This document shows, piece by piece, positions 23,615 through 36,100 of a stretch of 64,000 nucleotides of DNA. The notes below the pieces were generated by a model. It did not search any database. It saw only the letters and a list, made by a program, of their open reading frames with translations, and was not told where the DNA came from. Position 1 is the first letter of the stretch. Each line of letters starts with the position of its first letter. This stretch comes from Owenia fusiformis (lineage: Eukaryota; Annelida; Polychaeta; Sabellida; Oweniidae), in assembly GCA_903813345.2 (NCBI GenBank), contig CAIIXF020000391.1, positions 1 through 64,000 on the forward strand, given 5' to 3'. A program made the position numbers and the translations under genes.

Positions 23615-24647
23615 CGAGGCCCGATCAGAAAGCCAAGTAACCAACTGCTCTCATTTTTTCATACTTTATTCAATCACATTGAAAATTACACATATGATGC
23701 AGAAAATATTAACCTATTAAACAAGATCAATGACAATGGCTTAGCGTCAATTCAATTGTTATGGGTGTTGCTATGGTGACGATTGTTTTGGGTAGGCGGG
23801 GCACCCTTTTGTAAGTGGCGTATGAATATAATTTGTTAAGTTTTCTACATGTTGTTATTCCCCAAAATATATCAAATTCACATGTAAGACTACATTTTAA
23901 ATCATAGTCCTTCATAATCGCAACCAATGTCAATGCAGTTAAGGCAATGTTTCACTCTGTCTTGAAAGACGTGCAACAGGTCATCATTCAATGATTGCAA
24001 ACTTCCATTGAAATATTTAATGATTAGATCTTCATTGCTGTCAAAATGGATTCCCCATAACAACATCTTTGCATTTGGAAAGAGATATTAGTCGCATGGG
24101 GCCAGGTCTTGGAAATAGGGAGCCTTGGGTAGTTATGTGGCCATAGAGAAGGCCTCATCTACTGAATTTCGGTAATGTGGGCTCTGTGGGGTGGAGCGTT
24201 GTCGTCACTTCAGTAAACCCCCATTTCAACCACATTTGCCTTGATAGAAGCTGTGTCTGAACCGTGACCATTATTATGACACATATGTCCTGGATTTCTT
24301 TATGTTGATAACTCATAAATGTCAGATAATGGAATGTAGTTACCATTTTGATAATACAAAAAAATTTATCTAGTCTTGCATGAAAATATGAGGTCATTTG
24401 GAGGCATACAGTATGTAAAAAACTCTACAAATCATCTTCCAAAGCCGCTTACAAGAGGGTGCCCCACCTATCCAAAACAGTCGTCACCATAGCAACAGGC
24501 ATAACAATGGAATTGACACTAAACCATTGTCATTGATATTGTTTAATAGGTTAATATTTTCTGCATCATCTTTGAAGATTTCAATGTGATTGAATAAAGT
24601 ATGAAAAAATGAGAGCAGTTGGTTACTTACTTTCTGATCGGGCCTCG
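23615..24647 (-). mobile_element. Mariner-like transposon relic with about 205-bp terminal inverted repeats
   Basis: The two arms, 23615-23819 and 24444-24647, are near-identical in opposite orientation; both begin CGAGGCCCGATCAGAAAG and are flanked by TA (23613-23614 and 24648-24649). The internal 620 bp holds a decayed mariner transposase on the minus strand. At 1033 bp the element is shorter than usual for a full-length mariner, and the arms are far longer than the roughly 30-bp ends of classic mariners. It is not autonomous. Confidence 0.9.
23900..24206 (-). pseudogene. Mariner transposase fragment (C-terminal half)
   Basis: Conceptual minus-strand translation shows, in order, DDNAPPHRAH (matching the HDNAPxHRA block that holds the second catalytic Asp), then QDLAPCD (matching SPDLAPCD with the third catalytic Asp), then LFPNAK, FDSNED and CIDIGCDYEG near the C-terminus. 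A stop replaces the residue after the third Asp, and a frame change separates the first two blocks. The N-terminal DNA-binding half is absent. It cannot make a working transposase. Confidence 0.85.
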
Positions 24648-24649
24648 TA

Positions 24650-27107
24650 TGTACTGAAGAATCAGGACAATTTGAATGCAAGTAAACGTTATCATAAGAC
24701 TTAATACCATCACAACTGGCTTTGGTCCTGTAATCTTAACATAATTCCAAGGAATCTAATCAGTACATTTTCATTAACAATCAATTTATGACTAGAATCG
24801 CTGTTCGTAGCTGGGTAGGTATGCGAGGATGTTAAGATGCACCAGGATGTCGACCAAGTAGAAAATTAAAGATCCTTTTTGGAGCACGTCTCAACACCTG
24901 ATGCTCGTAAAGCAATGCCATTGAAACACGAGATATGAGTTGCAACTCGGCTATGAACTACGCATATTTCTAGCATGTTTATTACTTACTGAAATCCCTA
25001 TTTGCAACTTATAAATCAACACGTAAGTTTTAATTCAACAAGTACACCAAACGTCAGATTTTGTGTAATAAATATATTAATCTGTGTATAGATGGCGATG
25101 TGGTTAATTAAATATTGTACCTGTTTGATTGCAGAATCATAGATCAAATCAAAATGAATGTTTACCAATTACTAATGTACATCATGGAGTAAACGTAATC
25201 CGGCGTAAATCAACTCCACGAGCTTCCCCTCTCAGAAGTCGTTAACCATGCTGGGCACACAACTTCAGAGAAAATTGAATTATAGAGCTAACTGTTGGGT
25301 TTTCCTAATCCTTGTAATACGGGGTGTTCTAACTTGTCTTTAATAAAATATGAAGCCACGTCGTCAAGAGGCAATCTGTAGGGAAATGAAGGATGTATGA
25401 AAAATGAAATGTGTGTAGAGAATTCCCTGTTTGTATTCTTTGTGAAGCTATTGTTCACCAAATTGCATCCGAATAAACAATAGCATGATGGTTTCGGATG
25501 ATAATTCAGAAAATAATGAAATAAATAATATAGTTTTTTTTCTAGATATTAGTTCATCTTCATTCTTCAAATGTTCTGAATGGATATTCTTTTCAATTCA
25601 AACAAACCAAAATACTTGTGGAAAGTATGTAATAGCTGAATTCAATTATTTCCAGCAGCCTGACATGCAAACCGTGTGTATCTAATGACATGGGAAGCTC
25701 TGGGCAAGACGGCCATGTGTGACAAAAAGCAATGACACTTACAGAAAGTATTGACCAATTGAGACTGAACAAGTAAAAATGCTTATTTGTGTACACCCTT
25801 GGCCAAAATAAGTGAATAATTGGAAATAATTGCCATGTCGTGTCCCCATGGCAATCTTGCCCCGGTTTGCCCTAAAAGAGTAAAACATGAAAGCATATAT
25901 AGGTGTAGCCAGTGTTATATATATATAGTGTTCTTCTTTCCATCAATTTGCCTCTTCATTGTTTTAACATATTGAGCTATAGATCATTGATTGAATTAGC
26001 TTTGAAGAAGACAATATATTACCATGACGTTCATTGTCCAGGTGGATGATAATTGGGAACAGGTAAATCCAATCAACGCAGCTCACATAGGTGATAGTGA
26101 ACATGACTCCACCAATTAAACTATCATTCAAGCAAAGTCGCTGTTTTATATAACACTCAAGAACCTAATACTCTGACTAAGGGCGATTAAAGGTCTTAAA
26201 TTGCTAATTGCTCGACTTGATGTCACAGTGGTTCTTTTTCGCACACGTGAATTTCAAACGTATGCATACGAATGAAAATATTTGATTTTTACACTCGAGA
26301 AACTACAAGTGTGACTGAGGGCGCGATTATATGTCTAAATATATATATTTCTAATTGCATCCGTTGTCTAGGATTGCACACGTGGAGTTCTAACATATCA
26401 ATCGACAGATACGAAAATATTTGCTTTTCTTATAAAATCGTCAGCTGCGAAAATCCTTTTAAAGTTAGACTGTTCAAACACCATTCACAATATACGTTTT
26501 TCCATACGCTCTTTCCAACACAAACTTCTTTGCTATGTCAACATTTCAAACAATTGAGACATATTAATCAAGATTATGTTGTTCAACACATTTGTTCATT
26601 TGTAGTCAATTTTCGATTCTGTAATTACTCAGGGCAATCATCCGATTTGTTAATTGATCTTTCCTATTGTTGAGTAAAAAACTCCACGAGTGTAGATTGT
26701 TTAATTGATATTGGCATTTTGTTCCAATACTAAATATATGCACGTACAGGGTGGGACACTAATCTTTGTGTAAGTCTGCCTACCGTTGTGCATAATGTCA
26801 CAGAGAATATTCCCAAATGACTGTATTTATAACAAATACGTATATCATGTTTTTCAAAAAATGATTTATATTGATTAAAACAAAGGTTTACTAATTCCTG
26901 TATTTCACTACATGGTGATTCAGATGTTGATCAACACAAATACTGTATGTACGTTAAATGATTAATTTTATAAAGCATATCAGTCTGCAGTGGATATCTT
27001 GCTCACTAGACTTCAAAATTATCTGAGAAATGATTTTGAATTCCGAGGTTCAAGGAAAAAGTTCTTTGTGCGATTAGGAAAACTTGAACTGAAGAGCGAA
27101 ACACATA
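24650..27107. other. Non-coding stretch, nothing coding recognised
   Basis: About 2.5 kb. The largest open frame, 26272-26673 (plus), lacks a signal, domain or splice context and looks like chance. At 26745-26757 the sequence TACAGGGTGGGAC resembles a Tc1/mariner end, but no matching partner was found. Confidence 0.4.
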
Positions 27108-27109
27108 TA

Positions 27110-27657
27110 CAGGGTGTCAAATAAGTCCTGCCCCCCCCCCTCTACAGCCAAGACCAAGATATATGGTATCAAGTGTGATATATCATTGGAAAGGTCTTCC
27201 AAAGTTACGTTGATTGGCATATATCTGACACATGTCAATCAATCTCACAAAGTTTTACATTGTATCAATTGAGGTGACCATAGGCCTAGAAACATGGCAA
27301 TTTGGCGTATTTGGCAGTATTTTAAGAATCGGGTATAAGAATTCAAACAATTTCTGGATAGGGTTAGATGTGTAGAAAATAGAGGTGCATGGAAAACCTG
27401 TGGAATGCGAAAAAGATTAACCTTTAAACGTATTTCTGAGGTCATATCCTTCTCATTTTGACGCAATGAAAGCTGCTTAAAGAGGGTACAGTAACTATAA
27501 AGGATATCATGAAAATATAGGTGAATTTCATCCAAAATACTTGACAGTTGGTGAGATAACATAACTTTGGATGATCTTTCCAATGGTATATCACACTTGG
27601 TACCATCTATTAAGGTTTTAGATGTAGCAGGGGGGATGGGACTTATTTGACACCCTG
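27110..27657. mobile_element. Non-autonomous TA-target element with about 105-bp terminal inverted repeats
   Basis: The ends CAGGGTGTCAAATAAGTCC and its complement are flanked by TA (27108-27109 and 27658-27659). The inverted similarity runs inward about 105 bp with mismatches, including AAGTGTGATATA, CATTGGAAAG and CCAAAGTTA on both sides; the left arm holds a C10 run. The 548-bp element carries a 153-codon open frame on the minus strand (27245-27706) that overruns the right end and matches no transposase I know. It shares its first nine bases, CAGGGTGTC, with the element at 40154-41146. Confidence 0.85.
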
Positions 27658-27659
27658 TA

Positions 27660-30600
27660 TAGATGAAAAAGGCCAACCCTGGATTCATTGGTCCCAAATA
27701 AGACAAGATAATCTATCCAATATCCATGTCTCGCAACAATAGCATTATTCAAGTCAAAATTGCTGGTCATCATTTGCCCATAGATAGGATATTGAACAAC
27801 TTAAAATCTTTACCGAGGTATAGCGGGGCACGTACAGTATATATTTTATCACACCATTTGTACACCAGACCAAAGTGCAAGCCATTTTCTCACTTATACC
27901 ACTTACTCGGGTAAAACAAGCTCTTCTAATCAATTCGTTTTCATCGACTCGCTTTGAACTTAATACCGTAATTACAGACTTTTGTCAACAAAATTGCTCT
28001 GATGGGTGGAAATCAATCTGAGAGAGGAAAACGTTTTACTCTGTGAATTAAATACATTTTCTAAAATAGGAATATTTTGTATACTCTCGAATATAAATGA
28101 GGTCGATGTGCTTTATCTAAATATCTAAAACACTATTACAACCTGCAACGTTTTGATAAAATCATAATGTTACATTCTGAATAGCCGATTATGATTTAGA
28201 TTGGTGTTCAGCAAATATATTTTCATATATTGCCTCGAAAATTTTCAATGGTTAATAGGGATTCGATTTTGACTGGACATTTTCCTATTAAATTGCATAG
28301 CCTCATCGTCGCGCGGGAGTACAATATTGCCAGAGTCGACGAGATTAATAACCTCGAGTAGAGAATGTCCCTGGTGTATCGTCAAATTAACCTAATTTAT
28401 GGAAAATGCTTGAATTCAAATTTCACCTATAGCTTTTAAAGTATCTATTCAATTCTAATTAATCTGGTAAAAGCTCTTTAATTCGTGGATTATTCAGGCT
28501 CATGTATGTTTGTATTTGTCAACAGATGGTGGGAAACTCTTTGATTAATCAGAGATGAAGAATAATTGTCGTGAAATTGATAGCATTGATGTAATTAAGG
28601 ACGGTATGGCATTGAAGCTTGTAGTCTTGCAACACATCTCTGGTTCCCCAAAGATTCCCCGTAAAGAAGACTTAGTATGCGAGTGAGTGAGTGAGGCAAG
28701 ACAGGGGGCTGATGCATTAGTATCGATCTTGGGCATATAGGTCCTTGGTGTGATGCAGGTCAAAGGGTAATTTAAGTCAAACACTGATATATTCAGAGAC
28801 TAGACTAGTAGTACTAGCTCTTGATAGAGGCCTATGCGAGATCAAACGATTGAAAAGGGTAAGAATGTCTAGGGGTATCATTAACATAGGAGATGGCGAG
28901 GGGCATAGGGAACACAGATACATCATTCATATCTTGAAATTCAAATAATTAATTTCTGGAACAAATGAAATCTCCTCATTAGCATGGCTATCATCGCTCA
29001 CAATAATACCACATACAAGATAAAGGTCGAAGAATTAATTGATAAACCACCAGACGTTGAACAAAGGAAGAAACGGCTTAGTGACAATGATATCACAACT
29101 AACATCGCGAATCAATATTTTGTGCAATAATCCAAACGTCAAAGACAAAGAAATCATAACAAACGCCCGAGGCTATATTAGCCTGTGTACGTAAAAATCA
29201 AAAGTAAACTAAGTACTGTACCGTGTATAGTTTTGGAGATCAATCCATATAGATTTTACGTTGATGTTTGTGTTATTTTAGTGGCATTTATAGGTTGACG
29301 GGGCTCGATATGGGACGTGGAGACAATCACAGGAGATCCGAGTCATTTGTCACTTTCCTGTCCATAATGGAGTCATGTTGCTAGCCACCAAGCTTGCATT
29401 ATTCATGACAATTGCACTGAATTCCATTTTATTAGAAATAAAACCGCGTGTTGAAACTTGAGTGGGAACGTGTTTCCATTAAGCACAATTGGCAATACTT
29501 CAAAAGGACAAAAATGCCAATATATGCACTGACAAGTCAATGTCTTAGCAGAATAATGAAAATAAATTCTAATGTTACTTGTTATGTTGCTCATTTATTT
29601 GAAAGTATTTTTGTTTTATTTGACGTTTATCACTGTTCGTCTAAACATGCACACATCAACCTTAGTAGTTTCACAATACAGCTCATGCTTCTTGTGTTTG
29701 GCAGTTTCAAAGAGGCTAAAATAAAGACAGATTCCTGAATAGAGGTTTGGGGAATTTGAGCCCATTTGTGGCATCTTGTCAAACTAACAAGTATTTACTC
29801 AATGTCGTAGGAAAGCTGTTCTTTCATGTTTTCCCTTGTTCTATCCACTCTCACAAAGATTGCACACACGTTGATACATCTTTGGAAGGTACTCAGCACT
29901 AAAATTCTCATTCAAGCTTTTATTTACTTTCCTTTAAGTCCATTGAAGACCTTTCAAGACATTCTTAATATGCAGTTTTAATTGATTTGTGAAGTATTAA
30001 TTGGTGTTTAAGCTATTATAAGGGGTCTGGGTCCAGCTGATATTGAAACATTAGCATCACTCAATTCCCAGAGCTTGGTTGCAATTTTCCAAGAGTTTTT
30101 ATGTCTTCAGAAGATCCAATTATAGTCTCCAAACGCCTGGTCAGTAATGAAGCGCATGAGAAAAAACTAGACACAAACTAAATACTGTAGTTATATACCT
30201 GCTCAAAATGTATGCGTATATTATGTACCTTATTTCAAATTTGAAATGTGTCCTGTCTGGACCACCCTGTCGATTTTGGTTTTGGGTTGCTCCCTAAATC
30301 TACTAGTTGTTATTTTTGGTAAAATAATGATTTCATTGTGATTAGCATTTAATAGTTATTTCGTGTTTTAGTTTTCAGGGGTCCATTCGTTGTAGCTTTT
30401 AATGGTTACCCTAAAAAACAGAATGTTGTCAATGTGACATGCGGTCATTCTGCCGGTTCGTGGCATCATTTCTGCTTAAGTCTAACAAAAAGAGTTATGA
30501 GGACAGAGTAAAAAGTAATGGCGCAATTGAACATATTGCAGTCGATGAAATTACTAGCATGCTTCAGATGTCCGACTTGGGATTTGTAAATGATGATTAG

Positions 30601-31097
30601 TTTTTATCCTAAGTAACAATTACAGATATAAAATTGTCCCAAAGTTGTATTTTCATTTTCATACTTCATCATATATCATCATTTGACACTCTAGAACATA
30701 CAACAACAACCCCGGGTCAAACTCACTTTTTGAAAAAATATAAACATAAGTAATTTTTCATGTTCAACACAGCAGGTGCTCAAAACGGTGTCAAAACGCC
30801 AACATAAATTAGGGTAATGAGTTTTAATGAGTCGTAAGCTAGCATCTGCCATAGGCGGTTCTGAGGTTGATGTCTTTGCAAATTATGTTTTATTTCTGAT
30901 ACTCGATTGAAGTGATATGCTTTGAGGTTTATCATTTGAAATGAGTTAATTGATTGTGCTCAGAGTTTGAAAAGAGTGGACAGTTTTTGTCCATTATTGT
31001 ATTCGTAGACCGACCACTGAAAGGTATTAATATAGAATTATACGATAAACTATTACTCAGATCATGTATATAATCTAACAAGTTAATGCGTGTTTCT
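27660..31097. other. Non-coding stretch, nothing recognised
   Basis: About 3.4 kb of AT-rich sequence. Short open frames show no domain or splice support. The sequence GGACCACCCTGT near 30260 resembles a mariner end but has no partner. Confidence 0.4.
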
Positions 31098-31141
31098 GAA
31101 GGAGAAGAGACGAAGAAGAAGAAGAAGAAGACAAAGAAGAA

Positions 31142-31173
<32 letters not shown>

Positions 31174-31238
31174 AGAAGAGGAAGAAGGCAAAGAAGAAGA
31201 AGAAGAAGAGGAAGAGGAAGAGTAAGAGGAAGAGGAAG

Positions 31239-31269
<31 letters not shown>
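31098..31269 (+). repeat. GAA/GAG polypurine microsatellite
   Basis: About 170 bases of GAA and GAG triplets on the plus strand, with only a few pyrimidine interruptions. Long purine-only tracts can form triplex DNA. It produces spurious Lys-rich and Arg-rich open frames, which are not genes. Confidence 0.95.
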
Positions 31270-31270
<1 letters not shown>

Positions 31271-33008
31271 CCTTGTTCTTACTTTATTCGTCCCCGATAC
31301 AGTTTCCCAGAATTGTCTTTATTCTGAATTTAAAGCCCATTGTTAGAAATCTATTGTTGATTTAGCTACTGCAGAGACAACTCATTTATACAGGACAATA
31401 TAAACAGAATAACAATGGGGAGTTCCTCACTGTACCTAATAACTACTATTCTACTGTTAGTCCACCCAACACAGTGCTAGGATAAATATTATCATAGCTG
31501 AAGTATGAGTTCTATATTTTCTCATCAAATATCAGACTTGTTTCTGCCGTATCTTCATTAAATGTCTGGCCATTGTAAATAATAGCCATTACATTTGATG
31601 TTTTTCTATTTGGCCATCTTACTAATGTGTATTGAGATAATAAGTTCCAAATGGTCGTCTATTTGAACTATGAGAACAGAAAAACTAATAATCATTAATG
31701 AAAGGATCACTTTTGACATTTTATCCTTTATTAGCGCCTCGGTTTACTTTCTCTCTCATAATAGTCATTGCTGAAGGAAATGTATCGTTTGTCAAGAAAT
31801 GAATTGTGTTCTAATGAGTCCCTCTATTCATCCTCTGCTTTCTACTAAATGATACGACGGTAAGATATCACGTTGATATAAGAAATCCCATGTTGTAATG
31901 GCTTTCTTAATTGTTAACACAGTGATCATATTATAATTATCGGCTGGCAAACTTGTATAGGATCAATGAGATCGCAAGAAGAGCAATGTGACATTGATTC
32001 TGCAACCAGAGTTTGCGGAGGTATATAGATAGCGAAAGCGTAGATAAGATGAGATCAATGGAATGATACAACGTTACATTGTCGTTCAAATACAGTATTG
32101 TGTTCTGTCACCACCAATAAGTGGCAATGGTGACATAGCCACTTTTTGATTGACCTTCAACATCAGCGTCCAGTATACCAAGTTATTGAGTAGTTGCAAC
32201 GCCAATATTGGTGACTCTTTGTCACGTTTTAAGATGCCTTGTTTAAAATGTTCATATTGGATTGACCATTATCACAATAAAGGGTGTCTATTGGTTATAA
32301 ATATCTTCAGGGCACCGTAGGTGTATCTACTGGAAAACTTAAAAACACGTAATAATTGTATTTATTTATTGGAAGTGCAATTTTATTTATTATAAACACG
32401 CCGATGATATGTTTTGCGGAATGCACATATATATTAACGTCGATTCCTTTGTTTTCATATTATTGCTCCTTGTTCAGTGAAGCATCTCGTAAATGTCTAA
32501 TTAATAAAGGACTAATAATTAACATTTGTGGAACAGAGCCCTATAAATTAAGAGATGCCATTCATCAGATGACCCTTGAGGTCTTAAACAATGCTAATAG
32601 ATCAGAAAACAATTGCGAATGAATTGATCTTTGCACCCTAGTAGTGTTTGACACGTCTTTCTTCACGTTAACTAGGCACATATGTCTTCATTGTGTCTTT
32701 AAGGTGTCGTAGTTGTGGCCATTACGACATCAATGTGTCATTTTTGCTTTATTGGAAAATCTTTGGAGTCACTTACACCGAGTGCTTACACCCGCACTTA
32801 CAGTGAGAAATAGTGAAAAAATATAGATATACACTCCCCTCCCAAATGTGGCAATGGGAAGTTCTCTTTTTGTATATTTTTGTTAGACTAGTATCACAAA
32901 TCCAGATTTGTCATCTCTAAGATTTTAAAATTGAGGAACAAAATTAAGATTCACACATAAACGGCTTTAAAACAAATCAGTGTAGGTTTCTGGTTGTCAA
33001 ACTTGGGG
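31270..33008. other. Non-coding stretch, nothing recognised
   Basis: About 1.7 kb, AT-rich. An open frame at 32356-32622 (plus, 88 codons) has a hydrophobic start but no domain or splice support. Confidence 0.4.
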
Positions 33009-33118
33009 GGGGGGTGTAAGCTCATATTACAAAATGGCGGCAAAATGAAGAATATCAACTTATTTCTGGGGGGTGTAAGCTCATATTACAAAATGGCTGC
33101 AAAATGACGAATATCAGA
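33009..33118 (+). repeat. 59-bp tandem duplication next to G runs
   Basis: GGGGTGTAAGCTCATATTAC, then AAAATGG, GCAAAATGA and GAATATCA, occurs twice with a period of 59 bases. Each copy is preceded by a G run, ten in the first and six in the second. Confidence 0.85.
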
Positions 33119-36100
33119 ATAAAGAACATCGAAAATATACTTATCTTGAAAAGCACTAAATGCTAGTAACCCCTACAAATATAGTACTGTTGGAGTACTA
33201 GTGTCGCATTAATATTGCTGAGGGAGATCTTATTAAACCTCAATTACATTACACCTGAAATCCTTGTTCATAATGTGTGACGCCAAAAACTGAATAAAAA
33301 CCATACGTCAAATGTTTTGCAAAAGTTGAGGTCCATTTTGGAGTCATTTATATCTTTGACAATATAATGGCCCCATTTTCTAATAAAAGTGACATGCATT
33401 CAAAGAGCTCGACCACTCGAAAGACTTCATGAAAGATGGCAAAACATTTTCTAAAGAAAGAATTAAGGACCTAGTTATTATCAAGGCGGAATATTTGTAC
33501 CTTTGTGTCTCTTTTTGTCGCATCTGTGCTTCACATACCAAGTGAGTGGATATTGAGAATGTCACCGAGACATGTAATTATGGAAAACGTAAACACTCCA
33601 ATATCTATACAAGTAAACAAGTACTAAGCCCTTGATAAAAAGAGACATGTTAATGAACCGATGTACCTTTTGAATCATCCAGGCCTATATCTGTATTATA
33701 GTTTAGTTCAAATCAACATTGTGTTTTATGGACCTATGATGGAAGAAGAAATATTCTATTTTAGGATAAGGACATGCTGTTACTAGTATTCAAATAAACG
33801 GTAGAAAAACAAAACAAGACAAACACTACGAATATTGATATATATCATGACATAAAAATACATTGAAAACGTAATAAGGCTTAATTTTTAGTCAAATCAT
33901 GAACTGCTCGCCAGTCGTTAAATTTTGAATCAATATTAAAACTTTATACCTTGTAAATTCAAGATGTAAATCGTGGTCAGGAAGATGTTTTATAAAGTTA
34001 ATATCTCATTCATTCAATGCCTCTTGCTACTTTCTATAAATATCATTTTATAATTCATTTGGGAAAGGGGATATATGTACGTCCAAAATACAATAAATTG
34101 TATACATTATATTGTTTTCTATGTATGAGAACAGATGGACGTAGGCCTAGGACTTTGATGTTCTCAACATGATGCTATTATTTATAAATATTACCAGGTT
34201 CCATTTCCTGGTCCATCGTGTTAGTCTTGGTACAACAATGAGTAATCAATAATTTACAACTAACCCAACTGAAGATGCTTTGTGTGAGTGGGGCTTTTAG
34301 ATAAGTCAATATATGTGAGTTCCATGATTGCATGCTAATTGCACAAGGATATAAGTACGGCCTCTAACTTTGAACAATTCCTTCGAATCAATCCATAGGC
34401 TTTTGTCTCCGCTTTTGTCTTATGTAGTGGAACATACAAATGTTATTGCTTTGTGTTTGTGTGATGTGGCGACAGTAATCTGGTAAGGTCTAAAACCACT
34501 GGGACCCCCAACATAAGTGATATTGTCAATAATTAATATTTGTACCCTGGCGACGATTTTGCGCTCTTCTGGTTATACTCGCTAAATGGAGTGTTTACCC
34601 CATATTGCAGTAGCCGCGTGGAGTGTTTACCCTAGGCTATATCATCCGGTAACATGACTGCAAAGCTAGAGTGATTGTTGGACAATTATACGAGACTAAT
34701 AATAGACGGACACAAGTATAAATAAGTACATAAATCAACGATCCGGTAAATATGCGTATTCAAGAAATCGCATGTGATCATTCCATTAATCCACATTTCC
34801 TTTCACTTATAGCAATTTACAGTGTTGTCCAATAACAATTAATAAAAGGAAAGAAAAAATAAGACATGGCGAAATTAAAAGTCCTGCATCCGACTATTGG
34901 AAGAATTGGTTTTAATCACACACACCGCACAATGAAATTGATCGACTAGATTTTTTGTCTCAATTTTTCGAAGACATTTCAAAGAAATAATGTCTACTTC
35001 TGTAATCAATGTCGAGACTGGTAAGGCCATCGAGTCATGCAAAACTGCAATTGAAGACTGGATAAGTCCAATCATCATCTAAAGAAATCAAACAATATTG
35101 TCATTCATTATTTAATTTTGAATTCATATTCGATCTTCTTTGTTCTTTTAATCCTCGGTTCCGGATAAGTACTAATTATCTTCTAATCAATTTTATATTA
35201 ATTATCTAATGAGTCTTTGATATTCTATATAAGTATGCATCAGTTCTATGATCTTGTATATAAACCATTGTATTGTATCAATAGAGAGAAATCACAAAGG
35301 CCAAAGATCTTAAAGTTCAGTACCAGCTGCAGCGTGTATACAGACTTTCATATAAAGATTTGATATCAACCACAATTATTGAACACCATTGGCTTGTATG
35401 ATCAACATCATGCAACGTTATGAATACCAAATTCGCTCATAAATCAAATCTGTCTTTGATGGGGTTGCAAGGCCGAAGCGGAGCGTTGAATGTAAGGAGA
35501 TGTGTCTTATATTCAATATTTGAGATATACTCAATGGGAAAACGTGGAGTCAATCATATCTTAATGAATCAGATTGTCTCTCTTGGACTTATCAATCATT
35601 ATATAGCAACATAAGATCCTTCAATGATAAGTTATTATTGGGGGACATTATAACTGATCGATATCCTGATAACTGTTAAGCAGATCCTCCAAAAGATTCT
35701 GCCCTTTCCTAGAGCCTTATCTTAGGACATTAATGTTACATTGACTAATTGAACAGTTAAAAGAAGAGATATGCATGCAGCTAAAACGACTTATACATAT
35801 CAAATACCTTGCCAAGTGAGAATATGTAGAATCTAGAGAATATGAAGAAAGGCATTGGGAAAATAAAGGAGCATGTAATATATACAACAAGCAATATGAT
35901 CCGATCAAACCAATCCATAAAACAATCATATGATATTGAAACTAATCAAGACTGAAACGAAACTCGTATTTAAGAAAATCTGATAGAACAATTCAAGAAT
36001 CGCATTTGATTCAACCCTCAAATCAATCGAAATAAAAGGTCACGATGACCGTGAAATATCTTTGCATTTTGGTAAAAAGTATGCATCATGTACTCCACCC

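Noticed and set aside
24155-24397. 80-codon minus-strand open frame inside the mariner relic
   Set aside because: It is out of frame with the recognisable transposase blocks.
26272-26673. 133-codon plus-strand open frame
   Set aside because: No domain, signal peptide or splice support; the composition looks like random AT-rich sequence.
26745-26760. TACAGGGTGGGACAC as the end of another mariner element
   Set aside because: No inverted partner with a TA flank was found downstream.
27245-27706. 153-codon minus-strand open frame
   Set aside because: It lies mostly inside the 548-bp inverted-repeat element, crosses its right boundary and shows no transposase motif.
31086-31365. Two overlapping open frames giving Lys-rich and Arg-rich proteins
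   Set aside because: They are different readings of the GAA/GAG microsatellite, not genes.
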